Below are positions 41,327 to 50,811 of a stretch of DNA of 64,000 nt, piece after piece. Within the stretch, counting starts at the first letter, position 1. Each line of letters begins with the position of its first letter. The notes under the pieces were generated by a model. It did not search any database, was not told where the DNA came from, and was given only the letters and a program-made list of their open reading frames with translations. Where the stretch lies: positions 32,919-96,918 of the forward strand of contig DASZPM010000012.1 in assembly GCA_035550215.1 (NCBI GenBank). Direction: 5' to 3'. This DNA is from JABDFW01 sp035550215. GTDB taxonomy: Bacteria > Bacteroidota > Bacteroidia > Chitinophagales > Chitinophagaceae. The position numbers and the translations under genes are program-made.

Positions 41327-44107
41327 ATGAGAAATAGCGTGTTTTTGATGGCTTGTTTAACATGCATAACAACTCTAAGCTCTGCCCAGGTAAGCGTTCT
41401 TATGCAGCACAATGATCTAAAGCGTACCGGGTGGAACCAGTCTGAAACCGTACTAACGCAAACCAACGTGGCCAGTGGTAATTTTGGACTTATTTGCAAA
41501 AAAAAAGTTGATGACCAGGTATATGCGCAACCCCTTATTGTAAGCAATGTTAAAATAGGTGGAAAAACATATAAGAATGTTTTATTTACGGCAACCGTTA
41601 ATAACAGTGTTTACGCCTTTAATGCAGATGACACCTCTACAAGCCCGCTTTGGCAGGTAAACCTCACCTATAAAGGCTACCGCGCCCCGTTAAATACCGA
41701 TATGACCGGCGCTTGCGGAGGCAACTACCAGGATTTTAGTGGCAAAATGGGTACGGTTTGCACACCAACAATTGATGTTTCAACCAGCACTATTTACTTA
41801 CTGGTACGCAGTGTTTCAAATAATGGGCTAACCTACGTACAATACCTGCACGCGCTTGACATAACAACAGGTAAAGAAAAAAGCGGGAGCCCGGTATCCA
41901 TTACAGCAAAAATTGCAGGCGCGGGTGACGGCTCCACTGGCAGCACAATATACTTTGATGAACAGCATGAAGGGCCCCGGGCAGGCTTGCTATTATATAA
42001 CGGCACTGTGTATATGGCCTGGGCATCGCATTGCGACTGGAGCCCCTACCATGGTTGGGTGCTGGGGTACGACGCAGCTACATTGAAACAGAAATATGTA
42101 TTTAATGATACGCGCAATGGCGGTTTAGGGGGAATCTGGATGAGCGGCCAGGCGCCAGCCGTAGACGACGAAGGCTATATTTACCTTTCAACAGGTAACG
42201 GTTCTGTCGGCTCAAATGGAAACCCGGGAGATACCGTTAACCGGGGAGAAAGCCTGCTTAAACTAAAACCCTCTGACAGCACCATGAAAATCGTAGATTT
42301 TTTCACCCCGGACGATTATCAATATCTTGAAGATAATGACCTAGATTATGGGGTTGACGGGGTTTTATTAATACCCAATACCAACATATCGCTGTCTGGC
42401 AGTAAGGAAAGTTATTCCTATGTAATTAACAATAATGCGATGGGCGGAGTTACCACAAATAATTCCAACGCCATACAAATGCTTGATGTAAATGCCAGCT
42501 CCGATTTTTACTCAAAACACCTGCACGGTACGCCGGTTTATTTTAAAAGCAGCACCGGGCAGGAATATGTGTATGCATGGGCTGAAGGTGGCTTATTAAA
42601 ACAATTTCCCTTTGACAGGAACGCGGGAAAGTTTGATACCGCCAACAAAATAGTAGGTGTAGGCACCCTGCCTTATGGCATGCCCGGCTCGATGCTGGCA
42701 TTATCTTCGAACGGTACCGATAGCGGGACAGGAATACTATGGACATCTCACCCCCTGCAAGGTGATGCTAACCAAGGGGTGGTTCCGGGTGTTTTGGAAG
42801 CTTATGCTGCCGATGACGTTAGCCACCAGCTTTGGAGCAGCAGTTGGAATACCAGCCGCGATGGCATATCCAAGTTTGGTAAATTTGTTTGCCCTACCAT
42901 TGCCAATGGCAAAGTTTACCAGGCCACCTTTTCGGGTTTCGTGGCAGTGTATGGTTTAAACCCCGTCAAAGCGGGCTGCTCATCAACCCTGCCGGCCAAG
43001 TGGCAAAGCGCTGATATCGGTTATCTGGCATACCCGGGTTACCCCTGCTACAGCAATGGAGTGTTCACTATCAAATCATCAGGGGATGATATATGGTCTT
43101 CAAGGGATGATTTTCATTATTTATTTCAGCCATTTAACCCGGCATCAGGCGACATCGTCGCCCGGGTAATGTCGTTAGACAATACGGATGTATGGGCAAA
43201 ATGCGGCGTTATGTTCAGAAAGAACCTTGACCCAGGTTCACCTAACACATTTATGGTAATAACTATTGGCAATGGCGCTTCTTTTCAAAACAGGCTGCTG
43301 CAGGGTGGTGATAGCCATTACAGCACAAACAATAAAGTCGTACACGCGCCTTATTGGGTGAAACTTTCTAAAAGAGGCGACAGGTATATTGGTTATTACT
43401 CGCCTAACGGCATAAACTGGACGGCTGTTGATTCAGTAGATGTTTCCCTCGGAGATTATGCCTATGCCGGAATAGCTTATACAACAAAAAATAACACGGT
43501 ACAGGGGACATCTTTAGTTGACAATGTGAGTTTTACCAACAATGATGAACTGGCAATTGAGATTGGTAAGTTAACCGGCAAAAATGTAGACAACAGTTAT
43601 GCCGCGCTTTCCTGGACATCTGCCAATAAATCAAGTGACGATATATTCGATGTAGAACGTAGCGATGACAATATGCATTATTCCTTAATCGGTACGGTAA
43701 AAGCAAGTACTGAGCAGGGTACACATAATTATACGTTCAATGACAAAACGCCCTTGTCGGGAGTGAATTATTACCGGGTAACACAAATATTAAAGGACGG
43801 GGAGTTTAAATACTCTAATGTGCTGCCCCTGTCATTTAACACCTACATATTTAACATTTACCCTAACCCCGCCCGCGGCCAGCTTTTTGTGCGTTACGTA
43901 GACGACCTGGGTGTTGATAAAACCATTACGGTGCAACTTATTAATAGTGCCGGCCAAATAGTATACCAGCACAATGTTGTAGTACAGGGCATGGCTAATA
44001 CTGTTGTACTTAATCTTCCTGCATCACTCGCGGCGGGTATGTATATTGTACAGGCTGTGAATGAAAAGGGCGAAAAAAGGACAAGGAACTTATTTATAGA
44101 GAAATAG
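41327..44107 (+). CDS. Secreted beta-propeller protein with T9SS sorting tail
   Basis: A 926-residue secreted protein. The ATG at 41327 begins a signal peptide ('MRNSVFLMACLTCITTLSSA'); an in-frame TTG upstream is rejected. Residues about 22-560 look like a PQQ-type/quinoprotein-like propeller ('RTGWNQSETVLTQTNV', 'YAFNADDTSTSPLWQVNL', 'GNGSVGSNGNPGDTVNRGES'). Residues about 575-730 resemble a DUF1349-like lectin fold ('VMSLDNTDVWAKCGVMFRKN'). A fibronectin-like stretch follows. The last ~80 residues are a type A T9SS C-terminal domain ('FNIYPNPARGQLFV', 'LPASLAAGMYIVQAV'). It would be exported through the type IX system and attached to the surface. Substrate is unknown; polymer binding or degradation is possible. 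Confidence 0.85.
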   Translation: MRNSVFLMACLTCITTLSSAQVSVLMQHNDLKRTGWNQSETVLTQTNVASGNFGLICKKKVDDQVYAQPLIVSNVKIGGKTYKNVLFTATVNNSVYAFNADDTSTSPLWQVNLTYKGYRAPLNTDMTGACGGNYQDFSGKMGTVCTPTIDVSTSTIYLLVRSVSNNGLTYVQYLHALDITTGKEKSGSPVSITAKIAGAGDGSTGSTIYFDEQHEGPRAGLLLYNGTVYMAWASHCDWSPYHGWVLGYDAATLKQKYVFNDTRNGGLGGIWMSGQAPAVDDEGYIYLSTGNGSVGSNGNPGDTVNRGESLLKLKPSDSTMKIVDFFTPDDYQYLEDNDLDYGVDGVLLIPNTNISLSGSKESYSYVINNNAMGGVTTNNSNAIQMLDVNASSDFYSKHLHGTPVYFKSSTGQEYVYAWAEGGLLKQFPFDRNAGKFDTANKIVGVGTLPYGMPGSMLALSSNGTDSGTGILWTSHPLQGDANQGVVPGVLEAYAADDVSHQLWSSSWNTSRDGISKFGKFVCPTIANGKVYQATFSGFVAVYGLNPVKAGCSSTLPAKWQSADIGYLAYPGYPCYSNGVFTIKSSGDDIWSSRDDFHYLFQPFNPASGDIVARVMSLDNTDVWAKCGVMFRKNLDPGSPNTFMVITIGNGASFQNRLLQGGDSHYSTNNKVVHAPYWVKLSKRGDRYIGYYSPNGINWTAVDSVDVSLGDYAYAGIAYTTKNNTVQGTSLVDNVSFTNNDELAIEIGKLTGKNVDNSYAALSWTSANKSSDDIFDVERSDDNMHYSLIGTVKASTEQGTHNYTFNDKTPLSGVNYYRVTQILKDGEFKYSNVLPLSFNTYIFNIYPNPARGQLFVRYVDDLGVDKTITVQLINSAGQIVYQHNVVVQGMANTVVLNLPASLAAGMYIVQAVNEKGEKRTRNLFIEK

Positions 44108-44118
44108 TTTATTATAAT

Positions 44119-44751
44119 ATGATTAATAAATCGCTTGTGCAAGAAACTTATGAGGCCATGGCTGATGGACAGCTTGCAGAACTGGCTGAAAAGGAAGGAG
44201 CCGGCCTTACCCCGGCATCTTTTGACATTTTAAAGCAAGAATTTGAAAAGCGAGGACTTAATGCAGGTATAATACAAGCGGCTGAGCAAAAACGGCAACT
44301 TAAAAAGAATACCGACAATATTAAAATACGGGAAGGGCGGGGAGCAACTATTCTGGAAGAATCCTGGCAATATGCACTGGTTGAAATGAAGCATGGTAAA
44401 ACTTACGAAGAAATATATGCGGATTTGCTGGCCAATGGCCTGGAGGCACAAACAGCCCTTGACATTACGGAAGGCCTTGAAATAAAAGCAGACAAACTGG
44501 TTACCCAAAGCAAAAATCAGGTAACGCAGGGAATATTATCTTTATCAGCGGGTCTGTCCATAACCATCATAACTTTTCTTAATGCAATAAACGGCGGGGT
44601 GTATATTGTAGCTGTCGGCTCCATATTTTTCGGAGGCATCAGGCTGGTAAATGGATTGGTTGGATTGGGTTCATATAAAAAAATACTAAAAAACTGCATC
44701 GACCAAAGATTGCGCCTGGAAGCCGCACAAACTACATATCATGAATATTGA
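44119..44751 (+). CDS. Hypothetical protein with two membrane helices
   Basis: A 210-residue protein. Residues 1-135 are soluble, charged and helical ('LVQETYEAMADGQLAELAEK' gives an amphipathic start). Residues about 136-180 form two membrane segments ('GILSLSAGLSITIITFLNAI', 'VYIVAVGSIFFGGIRLVNGL'), followed by a short basic helix. It begins 11 bases after the T9SS protein and overlaps the MmcQ/YjbR gene by 11 bases. I do not recognise a family with certainty. Confidence 0.7.
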   Translation: MINKSLVQETYEAMADGQLAELAEKEGAGLTPASFDILKQEFEKRGLNAGIIQAAEQKRQLKKNTDNIKIREGRGATILEESWQYALVEMKHGKTYEEIYADLLANGLEAQTALDITEGLEIKADKLVTQSKNQVTQGILSLSAGLSITIITFLNAINGGVYIVAVGSIFFGGIRLVNGLVGLGSYKKILKNCIDQRLRLEAAQTTYHEY

Positions 44752-45100
44752 TACTTTTATCTTTTTAGAAATGGTAAGAAAAATAGCTTTGGCAATGCCG
44801 GGAGTAACCGAAGCAAGCTGCTATGGCAGCCCCGGGTTTTACGCCGGCAAAAAATTGTTTGGCCGCCTGCGCGAAGAAGGGGATGTGATGGTTATTTACA
44901 CGGAAGAAAGGGATATATGGATAAAGAAGGACCCAAATACATTTTTTATTACTGACCATTATAAAAATCATCCCTATATGTTGATTTCTCTTCCAAAGGT
45001 GAGTCAAAAAGATTTAACTAATTTGATTGAAACAGCGTGGGCAAAAAGGATTGGCAAAAAATTGCTCAGGGAATGGGTGGCCGGTAGCCGCAAAAAATGA
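44741..45100 (+). CDS. MmcQ/YjbR-family protein
   Basis: A 119-residue protein with the MmcQ/YjbR fold landmarks: 'RKIALAMPGVTEASCYGSPG' (the typical 'LPG..e...yG.p.F' start), 'KKLFGRLREEGDVMVIY', 'FFITDHYKNHPYMLISL' (the 'y....h.nk.hw' pattern) and the C-terminal 'WAKRIGKKLLREW'. Members are described as DNA-binding-like or of unknown function. Its start overlaps the upstream gene by 11 bases, so it is likely translated with it. No enzyme activity can be assigned. Confidence 0.8.
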   Translation: MNIDTFIFLEMVRKIALAMPGVTEASCYGSPGFYAGKKLFGRLREEGDVMVIYTEERDIWIKKDPNTFFITDHYKNHPYMLISLPKVSQKDLTNLIETAWAKRIGKKLLREWVAGSRKK

Positions 45101-45206
45101 TTATGCGCTTTCCAAAGAAATTATTACCATCTATTTGTCAAGAAGTTGTAAACTAACTGCCCGATATTTTGTATTATTGACAATCTATACGCTAAAACTT
45201 CGCACT

Positions 45207-45587
45207 ATGGCAAACCTGCCTTCTTTAATGAACCTGCATATGCGCTACCGGCTTTGGATAGCTGAAATGAATTTTTATATAAATATTATACGTATACTGG
45301 AGGATTATCTCACCGAACTGTCGGCCAAGAGCAATACACCTGAAGTTGAAGCAGGTATAAACGGTTTTAAGCAACAATTTGTAGAGCTAAGGAAAGAAAT
45401 TGATGATTTAAGGCATGAAATGCATATAATTAAAATGACTTTGGCTGCCTACAGCCGTGAAGGCAAAATAATTACGCAAGAAACCTACCAGAGTGATAAC
45501 CATGAAACGCTGGAAAAGCGCTTTTTAAGCCTGCAGGCGGGTTTTGAAACCATGAAAAAAGATTTCGCCAGCTTTGAGGATAAATAG
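45207..45587 (+). CDS. Hypothetical coiled-coil protein
   Basis: A 126-residue protein. The ATG at 45207 ('MANLPSLMNLHMRYRLWIAE') is preferred; the frame stays open upstream but that part overlaps the MmcQ gene and looks non-coding. Most of the sequence is predicted helical with heptad-like hydrophobics ('LRKEIDDLRHEMHIIKMTL'), like short cytoplasmic coiled-coil proteins of unknown function in Bacteroidota. It converges on the RND efflux operon with 4 bases between stops. Confidence 0.6.
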   Translation: MANLPSLMNLHMRYRLWIAEMNFYINIIRILEDYLTELSAKSNTPEVEAGINGFKQQFVELRKEIDDLRHEMHIIKMTLAAYSREGKIITQETYQSDNHETLEKRFLSLQAGFETMKKDFASFEDK

Positions 45588-45591
45588 CAGG

Positions 45592-48500
45592 TTAATGCAT
45601 GTTTCTGTATAATAATCTTATCATACAGGGTAAAACAATAAGCAGCAACGGCAAAGCAATAACAAACCCGCCGATTACAGCTATGGCCAGCGGCTGGTGC
45701 AACTGGGCGCCGGTGCCAATACCCAATGCAATTGGCATAAGTGCAATAATGGCCCCCAAAGCAGTCATAAGCTTTGGCCGCAAGCGTGTTGATATAGCAT
45801 AAATAATCGCCTGGTCAGCATTATGCGATTCAACGTAAGACTGTCTGAATTGTAAAAAGGTAAAAATGGCGTTCTCACCAATTATCCCTACAATCATTAT
45901 TAAGCCTGTATAGCTGCCTACATTAAGCGCTGTGTGAGTGATAAACAGCCCAAGATAACTGCCGCTTATACCCAGCATGGCTATACCCAGTATTATTAAC
46001 GCAATGCCAAAATTGCGAAACAGGAAAAGTATTACACCAAACACAAGCAAGCCGGAGGTAATGAGTATTATCAGTAATTCACTAAAGGACTTTTGCTGAT
46101 CCGCATATGCCCCCCCATACACTATTGCGTAACCTTGCGGCAGAGATACAGAAGATGAAATTTTCTTCTGTATTTCTTTCATAACTGTTCCAAGGTCGCG
46201 GCCTTCAAGCCTCGCAGTAACCACGCCCATACTCTGCATATCCTGCCGCTGTATCTCTGCCTCTCCGGCAACAAGCTGTACATCGGCAAGAGAGCTTATC
46301 GGTTTTAATTGGCCATTGGGTAAAAATACTTGCAGGTTTTTTATATCATCCACGCCTAAAGTTTTATTACCGGGGTACACGAGGCGAATATTGCTCAACT
46401 GCTCCTTATCATATACACTGCCGGCTATATTCCCTTCAAGGCCGGTTTGCAACTGAAATTGCAGGTCGGCAGGCGTAATACCATATTGCGCGAGGTTTAC
46501 ATAATTAGGGTCCACTTCTACAGACGGCCCTGCAATAGTAATACCGTCAAAAACATCCGCAGTGCCCTTTACGCTGTCTATTACATCTGCCACCTGCTCA
46601 GAAAGCTCCTGCAATTTAGGTTGGTCACTTCCAAAAATTTTTATCTCAATAGGCTGTACGGATGTCATTAAATCACCGAGCATATCGCCAATTACCTGCC
46701 CAAAATCTACCCGAAGCGCAGGTTGCGAGCTTTCAATTTGCTGGCGCATGTCATCAATCACTTCATCAGTCGTTCTTGACCTGTTTTTCTTTAACTGTAT
46801 TAAATAATCCCCTGTATTTGGCTCGGTAATAAAAAAACCCATTTGTGTGCCTGTTCTTCTTGAGTAGGCTTCCACTTCAGGCACTTTTACTATCAGCTTT
46901 TCTATCTGCTGCAACATCCTGTTTGTTTCCTCCAGCGAAGTACCGGGCGGCGATGTATAGTCGAGTACTATGCTGCCTTCGTCCATGTCAGGTAAAAACC
47001 CTGTTTCAAGCCGGGGCAATATATATATTACGGAAGCCACTAATACCCCCATTATGAAAAAACTTATTACAGGCCGCCTTATAAAAAACCCCACCCACGC
47101 CTGTGTTCTAACATTATGCGGTTTTGTTTTAATTTCTTTTTTAGCGCTGTCGCGTGAGAAGACCAGGTAAATTACCGGCAACATTAACCATGTTACAAAA
47201 AAAGAGCAAACCAGCGTAATAATCATTGTATTGGTAAGCACTTTAAAATAGGCGCCTGCAACACCGCTCATTAACACAAAAGGCAGGAAAATTACAATAG
47301 TGCTTAATGATGAGCCCACCATTGCCGGAAAAAGATAGTGAATAGCTTTTTGCACCAGGTTTTTTGAAGACTCGCCCGGATGTTCTTCGTGCGTGCGGTG
47401 AATTTGCTCCACTACAACTATAGCGTCGTCAATAATAAGGCCGATGGCTGCTGCAATTGCGCCAAGCGTCATTATGTTAAGCGTTTGGCCGGTTGCATAC
47501 AAAACGATTATTGTAAGCAGCAACGTTACAGGTATTGTAAATAAAATTACGCTGCTTGCTTTAAGGGAACGCAGGAACAATATTGCCACAAAAATTGCCA
47601 GTGCCAGCCCAATCCATAAACTGTCCGTTACACTTTTAACAGCATCTTTCACAAAATCGGCCTGTACATAATATGGTTTTATCGTTACATCTTTAGGTAA
47701 TATTTTTTGCAGCTCGTGCAACTTGGCTTCCATCTTTACAGAAAGGTCGATAAGGTTTGCGTTGGGCTGCTTTATAACCGCCAGCAAAATGCCTTCATGC
47801 CCGTTGGCATTAATTTTAATGTATTCTTTTGCCTCCCTTATCTGTACACCCGCAATATCTTTCAGCAATACTATCCTTCGGCTGTTATTGCTGATAACAA
47901 CATTTTCCAGTTGCTCCTTTGAGGTTACTGACGCGTTTGTAACAGTTAAATACATCCGCCTGTAGTCAGACAGATAACCGTTAGATTGTATGAAATTAGT
48001 TTGGCCTAACGCCGTATTAACTGCGTCAGGGGTAATACCAAGAAGATTCATCTTCTGCCTGTCAAGCAACAGCCAGTATTCTTTGGTCTTCCCTCCTATC
48101 ACCCTCACTTCAGATACACCTTCCACCTGCGACAGGAAGGGTTTTATGGTGTACATGGCGAGTAACTTCATATCAATAGGAGAACGGCTTTTGCTTTCCA
48201 GCGAATAGCCTATTACCGGAAGTATAGAAGGGTTCATGCGCTCGGCGGTCACCTGTACGCCGGGTGGCAAATCATTTCTTATTTCATTTATCTTCGACTC
48301 GATTCTTTGCAGGCTTAAATCAACATCGGCATCCCAGTTAAGGAAAGCCGAAATCTCACAACTACCCCTGCTTGTAGTACTGCGTATAGTTGCCAAATCG
48401 GGTACCTGCTTAATAGCTGTTTCCAGTTGCCGTGTCACGGTAATCATCATTTTCTTTACCGGCTGCTGGCCTGCATCTGCAATAATTTTTATTTTAGGAA

Positions 48501-48618
48501 ATGTTATTTCAGGAAAAAGCGCAGTTTGCATTTTGCTGTATGCAAAGGCGCCGCCAAGCAGTATTATAACAATAACTACGATAACCGGGTTTTTATATAA
48601 AATAAAAAAATTTCGCAT
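45592..48618 (-). CDS. RND-family efflux permease
   Basis: A 1008-residue inner-membrane transporter with the RND layout: a first membrane helix ('NPVIVVIVIILLGGAFAYS'), two large periplasmic loops with porter-domain motifs ('MNPSILPVIGYSL') and twelve helices in total. The TM4 motif 'IGLIIDDAIVVVEQIHR' carries the two proton-relay aspartates. In the second half 'GIIGENAIFTFLQFRQ' has a Glu-Asn where HAE-type pumps have GIVxKN. It resembles the heavy-metal/hydrophobe type pumps of Bacteroidota. Substrate is not clear. Last gene of a five-gene unit with its adaptor, TolC, kinase and regulator. Confidence 0.92.
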   Translation of the reverse strand: MRNFFILYKNPVIVVIVIILLGGAFAYSKMQTALFPEITFPKIKIIADAGQQPVKKMMITVTRQLETAIKQVPDLATIRSTTSRGSCEISAFLNWDADVDLSLQRIESKINEIRNDLPPGVQVTAERMNPSILPVIGYSLESKSRSPIDMKLLAMYTIKPFLSQVEGVSEVRVIGGKTKEYWLLLDRQKMNLLGITPDAVNTALGQTNFIQSNGYLSDYRRMYLTVTNASVTSKEQLENVVISNNSRRIVLLKDIAGVQIREAKEYIKINANGHEGILLAVIKQPNANLIDLSVKMEAKLHELQKILPKDVTIKPYYVQADFVKDAVKSVTDSLWIGLALAIFVAILFLRSLKASSVILFTIPVTLLLTIIVLYATGQTLNIMTLGAIAAAIGLIIDDAIVVVEQIHRTHEEHPGESSKNLVQKAIHYLFPAMVGSSLSTIVIFLPFVLMSGVAGAYFKVLTNTMIITLVCSFFVTWLMLPVIYLVFSRDSAKKEIKTKPHNVRTQAWVGFFIRRPVISFFIMGVLVASVIYILPRLETGFLPDMDEGSIVLDYTSPPGTSLEETNRMLQQIEKLIVKVPEVEAYSRRTGTQMGFFITEPNTGDYLIQLKKNRSRTTDEVIDDMRQQIESSQPALRVDFGQVIGDMLGDLMTSVQPIEIKIFGSDQPKLQELSEQVADVIDSVKGTADVFDGITIAGPSVEVDPNYVNLAQYGITPADLQFQLQTGLEGNIAGSVYDKEQLSNIRLVYPGNKTLGVDDIKNLQVFLPNGQLKPISSLADVQLVAGEAEIQRQDMQSMGVVTARLEGRDLGTVMKEIQKKISSSVSLPQGYAIVYGGAYADQQKSFSELLIILITSGLLVFGVILFLFRNFGIALIILGIAMLGISGSYLGLFITHTALNVGSYTGLIMIVGIIGENAIFTFLQFRQSYVESHNADQAIIYAISTRLRPKLMTALGAIIALMPIALGIGTGAQLHQPLAIAVIGGFVIALPLLLIVLPCMIRLLYRNMH

Positions 48619-48631
48619 CTGCTTTCTCCAT

Positions 48632-49564
48632 TTATTCTTTTACAATTTTAACTTTCGCCGTATCAGCTAGCCCATAGTTACCTGTAATTAATATATTGTC
48701 AGATGCAGACAATGGCGGTGATGTTATTTCAACATTATCCTTTGTTTCCAACCCTTTAGTAACGGGCACTTTTACTGCTATAGAGTCGTTAATCATTTTC
48801 ATAATCCAAAATTCACTTTGCGCTTCGTCACTCAATACAGCGGCTTTTGGAAGAGATACAGCATTTATTTTTTGTGATTTTACAAGATCAACTTTAGCGA
48901 CGAGGTTGGCAGGAATAAGTTTACTGCTGTTTACCTTAATAATGTAACGTTGCGTTTGAGAAACAGAATCTACCGAGGGCAACGATGATTGCACATAGCC
49001 GGTAAGGGTTGTGCTGTCAGGTAAATGCAGTGTAAGCGTTTTATTATTATCAAGGTAAGGTTTTAGTTCATACGGCAGGTCAAGAATAAATACAAAACTG
49101 TTCTGGTCGGTAATTTCAGCTAATTGCTCCCCATCCTGCACATAGTTGCCGGCTGTATAAGTAAGCTGGGTTATATACCCGCTGCCTGGTGATTTTACAG
49201 TTACGGTACCTTCAAAATGAAGCGAGGTGTCCAATGAGTTAATCGTATTGCCGAGCGCCTGCGCCTCTTTTGTTTTGATAACAAACAATACCTGCCCCTT
49301 GCTTACAAACTGCCCCGGGCGCACATTAACTTCCTGTAAATAACCATTAACACTGGCTTTTGCATAGGTTTTGAGCAAAAATGAGGACACCGCATTTACC
49401 TGCACCGTCTCCGTCATACTGCCCGTTTCGGGATGTGTAACAGTTACAGGTGTTACTACGTCCGCAGGCGCCTCATCCGTCCCGTCACCCTCGCCCCCAT
49501 TTTGAGCGCATCCGCAAAAGATAAATGAAAGTACAAAAAGATATATCGCTATATTTTTTTTCAT
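48632..49564 (-). CDS. RND periplasmic adaptor lipoprotein
   Basis: A 310-residue membrane fusion protein. The signal peptide ends in a lipobox ('FIFCGCAQ', lipidated Cys). The barrel-sandwich/lipoyl region is 'AKASVNGYLQEVNVRPGQFV' and 'GQVLFVIKT', paired with 'TVKSPGSGYITQLTYTAGNY'. The hairpin is short, as in several Bacteroidota adaptors. The beta-barrel and membrane-proximal domains follow. It overlaps the TolC gene by 4 bases (ATGA) and lies 13 bases before the permease gene. It links the pump to the outer-membrane channel. Confidence 0.9.
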   Translation of the reverse strand: MKKNIAIYLFVLSFIFCGCAQNGGEGDGTDEAPADVVTPVTVTHPETGSMTETVQVNAVSSFLLKTYAKASVNGYLQEVNVRPGQFVSKGQVLFVIKTKEAQALGNTINSLDTSLHFEGTVTVKSPGSGYITQLTYTAGNYVQDGEQLAEITDQNSFVFILDLPYELKPYLDNNKTLTLHLPDSTTLTGYVQSSLPSVDSVSQTQRYIIKVNSSKLIPANLVAKVDLVKSQKINAVSLPKAAVLSDEAQSEFWIMKMINDSIAVKVPVTKGLETKDNVEITSPPLSASDNILITGNYGLADTAKVKIVKE

Positions 49565-50799
49565 TGCCTGCTCCAGTAATTTATTTGAGTAATGATTTGC
49601 AATTTGCTTATGGTATTTTGCAGTATTATGTTTTTCGCGTTTAGGTAATTGTTTATCGCGATTATATAATCGGCAATGTGTACATCGCCCGTAGCTAACA
49701 GCCTGCCATTAGCCTCAATAAGGCTTTGCACATATTTAAGCTGGGCCGACGTTTCGTCTATCAACTGTTGTGTTGCATTTAGCTGCTGTATTAATAAGGC
49801 TATTTGCTGGCTGTATTGGGCTTTGAAAAAATCACGGTAGCCCTGTCTTGTTTGCTCAGCAATAGCAATTTTTGTATGCTGCATTTTACGCTGCCGTCCA
49901 TCGTAAATGGGCACTGTAAGGTTTATGCCTATGCTGGAGCCAAAGTTTTTATATGCCTCGTAGGCGAAGCTTGATACATAACCCGCATCAGCATACAGGT
50001 TTACTTTTGGCTTGTAATTAAAATCAATTTGCGCATCTGAGTTTTTAAGCAGTAAGCTGTCAATACGGAACTTGTCATAAAACACCGTACTCTCGGGGCT
50101 GGTCATTTCGTAAAGGTTAATAGCCGGCGCCGTAAGTGGTATGAAAGAGGTGTCCACAAGCCCGCTGACATAATTCAATAAGGCAAAGTCGTTTCTATAT
50201 TGATTTTTTGCCTGCAGCACTGCCAGCTTTTGTTGCTGCAAAGTCACCAAAAAAGTGAGGTAATCGGTTTGCCGGTAAACTGACGATTGGGTAAGCCTCT
50301 TTAAAATAGTGTCTTCCTTCAACAATAAATCAAGCACTTCATTATTAAACTGGTATTGCTGCCAACTGCCATACGCGGTTATATACTGGCTGGTAATTGC
50401 TTTTTGTAAATCTTTTACCGATATTTTGGAAAGTACCCGCAATGAATCGTTTTGCAGGCCGAGCATATTATATTGATTTTGCAGGTTTGCCTTACCAATC
50501 AATTGCTTTGAGGCAGCAACAAGCTCACTAAAGTTGGCAAAGTTTGTAACTACACCGTCATAGCCAAAGCCCCCAATAACAGGGGCCCATGAGTTTGTGC
50601 TTACACCATTTACCTGTGTTTTATACCCCGCCGCCAGCCTCGCACTGTCAACATGGTTTTGCTGCACCTGGTGGGCGTAATCCTTTAGCAGGGGGCTGGT
50701 TTCAATACCCGCGTTAATATAATAATCAAGCGTTTTCTCCTGCCCGTTTACAGCAGTTGTAGCTAATAATAATACCCCCAAACAAAAAAATACCCTCAT
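49561..50799 (-). CDS. TolC-family outer-membrane efflux protein
   Basis: A 412-residue outer-membrane channel protein with signal peptide ('MRVFFCLGVLLLATTAVNG') and the double helical repeat of TolC: first half 'LKDYAHQVQQNHVDSARLAA', second half 'IDFNYKPKVNLYADAGYVSS' and 'GINLTVPIYDGRQRKMQHTK' (the family's P-hairpin 'l.lPiydgg.r'). It starts 12 bases after the histidine kinase stop. It forms the exit duct for the RND pump encoded downstream. Confidence 0.9.
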   Translation of the reverse strand: MRVFFCLGVLLLATTAVNGQEKTLDYYINAGIETSPLLKDYAHQVQQNHVDSARLAAGYKTQVNGVSTNSWAPVIGGFGYDGVVTNFANFSELVAASKQLIGKANLQNQYNMLGLQNDSLRVLSKISVKDLQKAITSQYITAYGSWQQYQFNNEVLDLLLKEDTILKRLTQSSVYRQTDYLTFLVTLQQQKLAVLQAKNQYRNDFALLNYVSGLVDTSFIPLTAPAINLYEMTSPESTVFYDKFRIDSLLLKNSDAQIDFNYKPKVNLYADAGYVSSFAYEAYKNFGSSIGINLTVPIYDGRQRKMQHTKIAIAEQTRQGYRDFFKAQYSQQIALLIQQLNATQQLIDETSAQLKYVQSLIEANGRLLATGDVHIADYIIAINNYLNAKNIILQNTISKLQIITQINYWSRQ

Positions 50800-50811
50800 T
50801 GCATATGCTGT

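Noticed and set aside
45027..45206. Longer start for the coiled-coil protein at 45207
   Set aside because: The extra 60 codons overlap the MmcQ/YjbR gene and its 3' spacer, and the translated part has no protein-like character.
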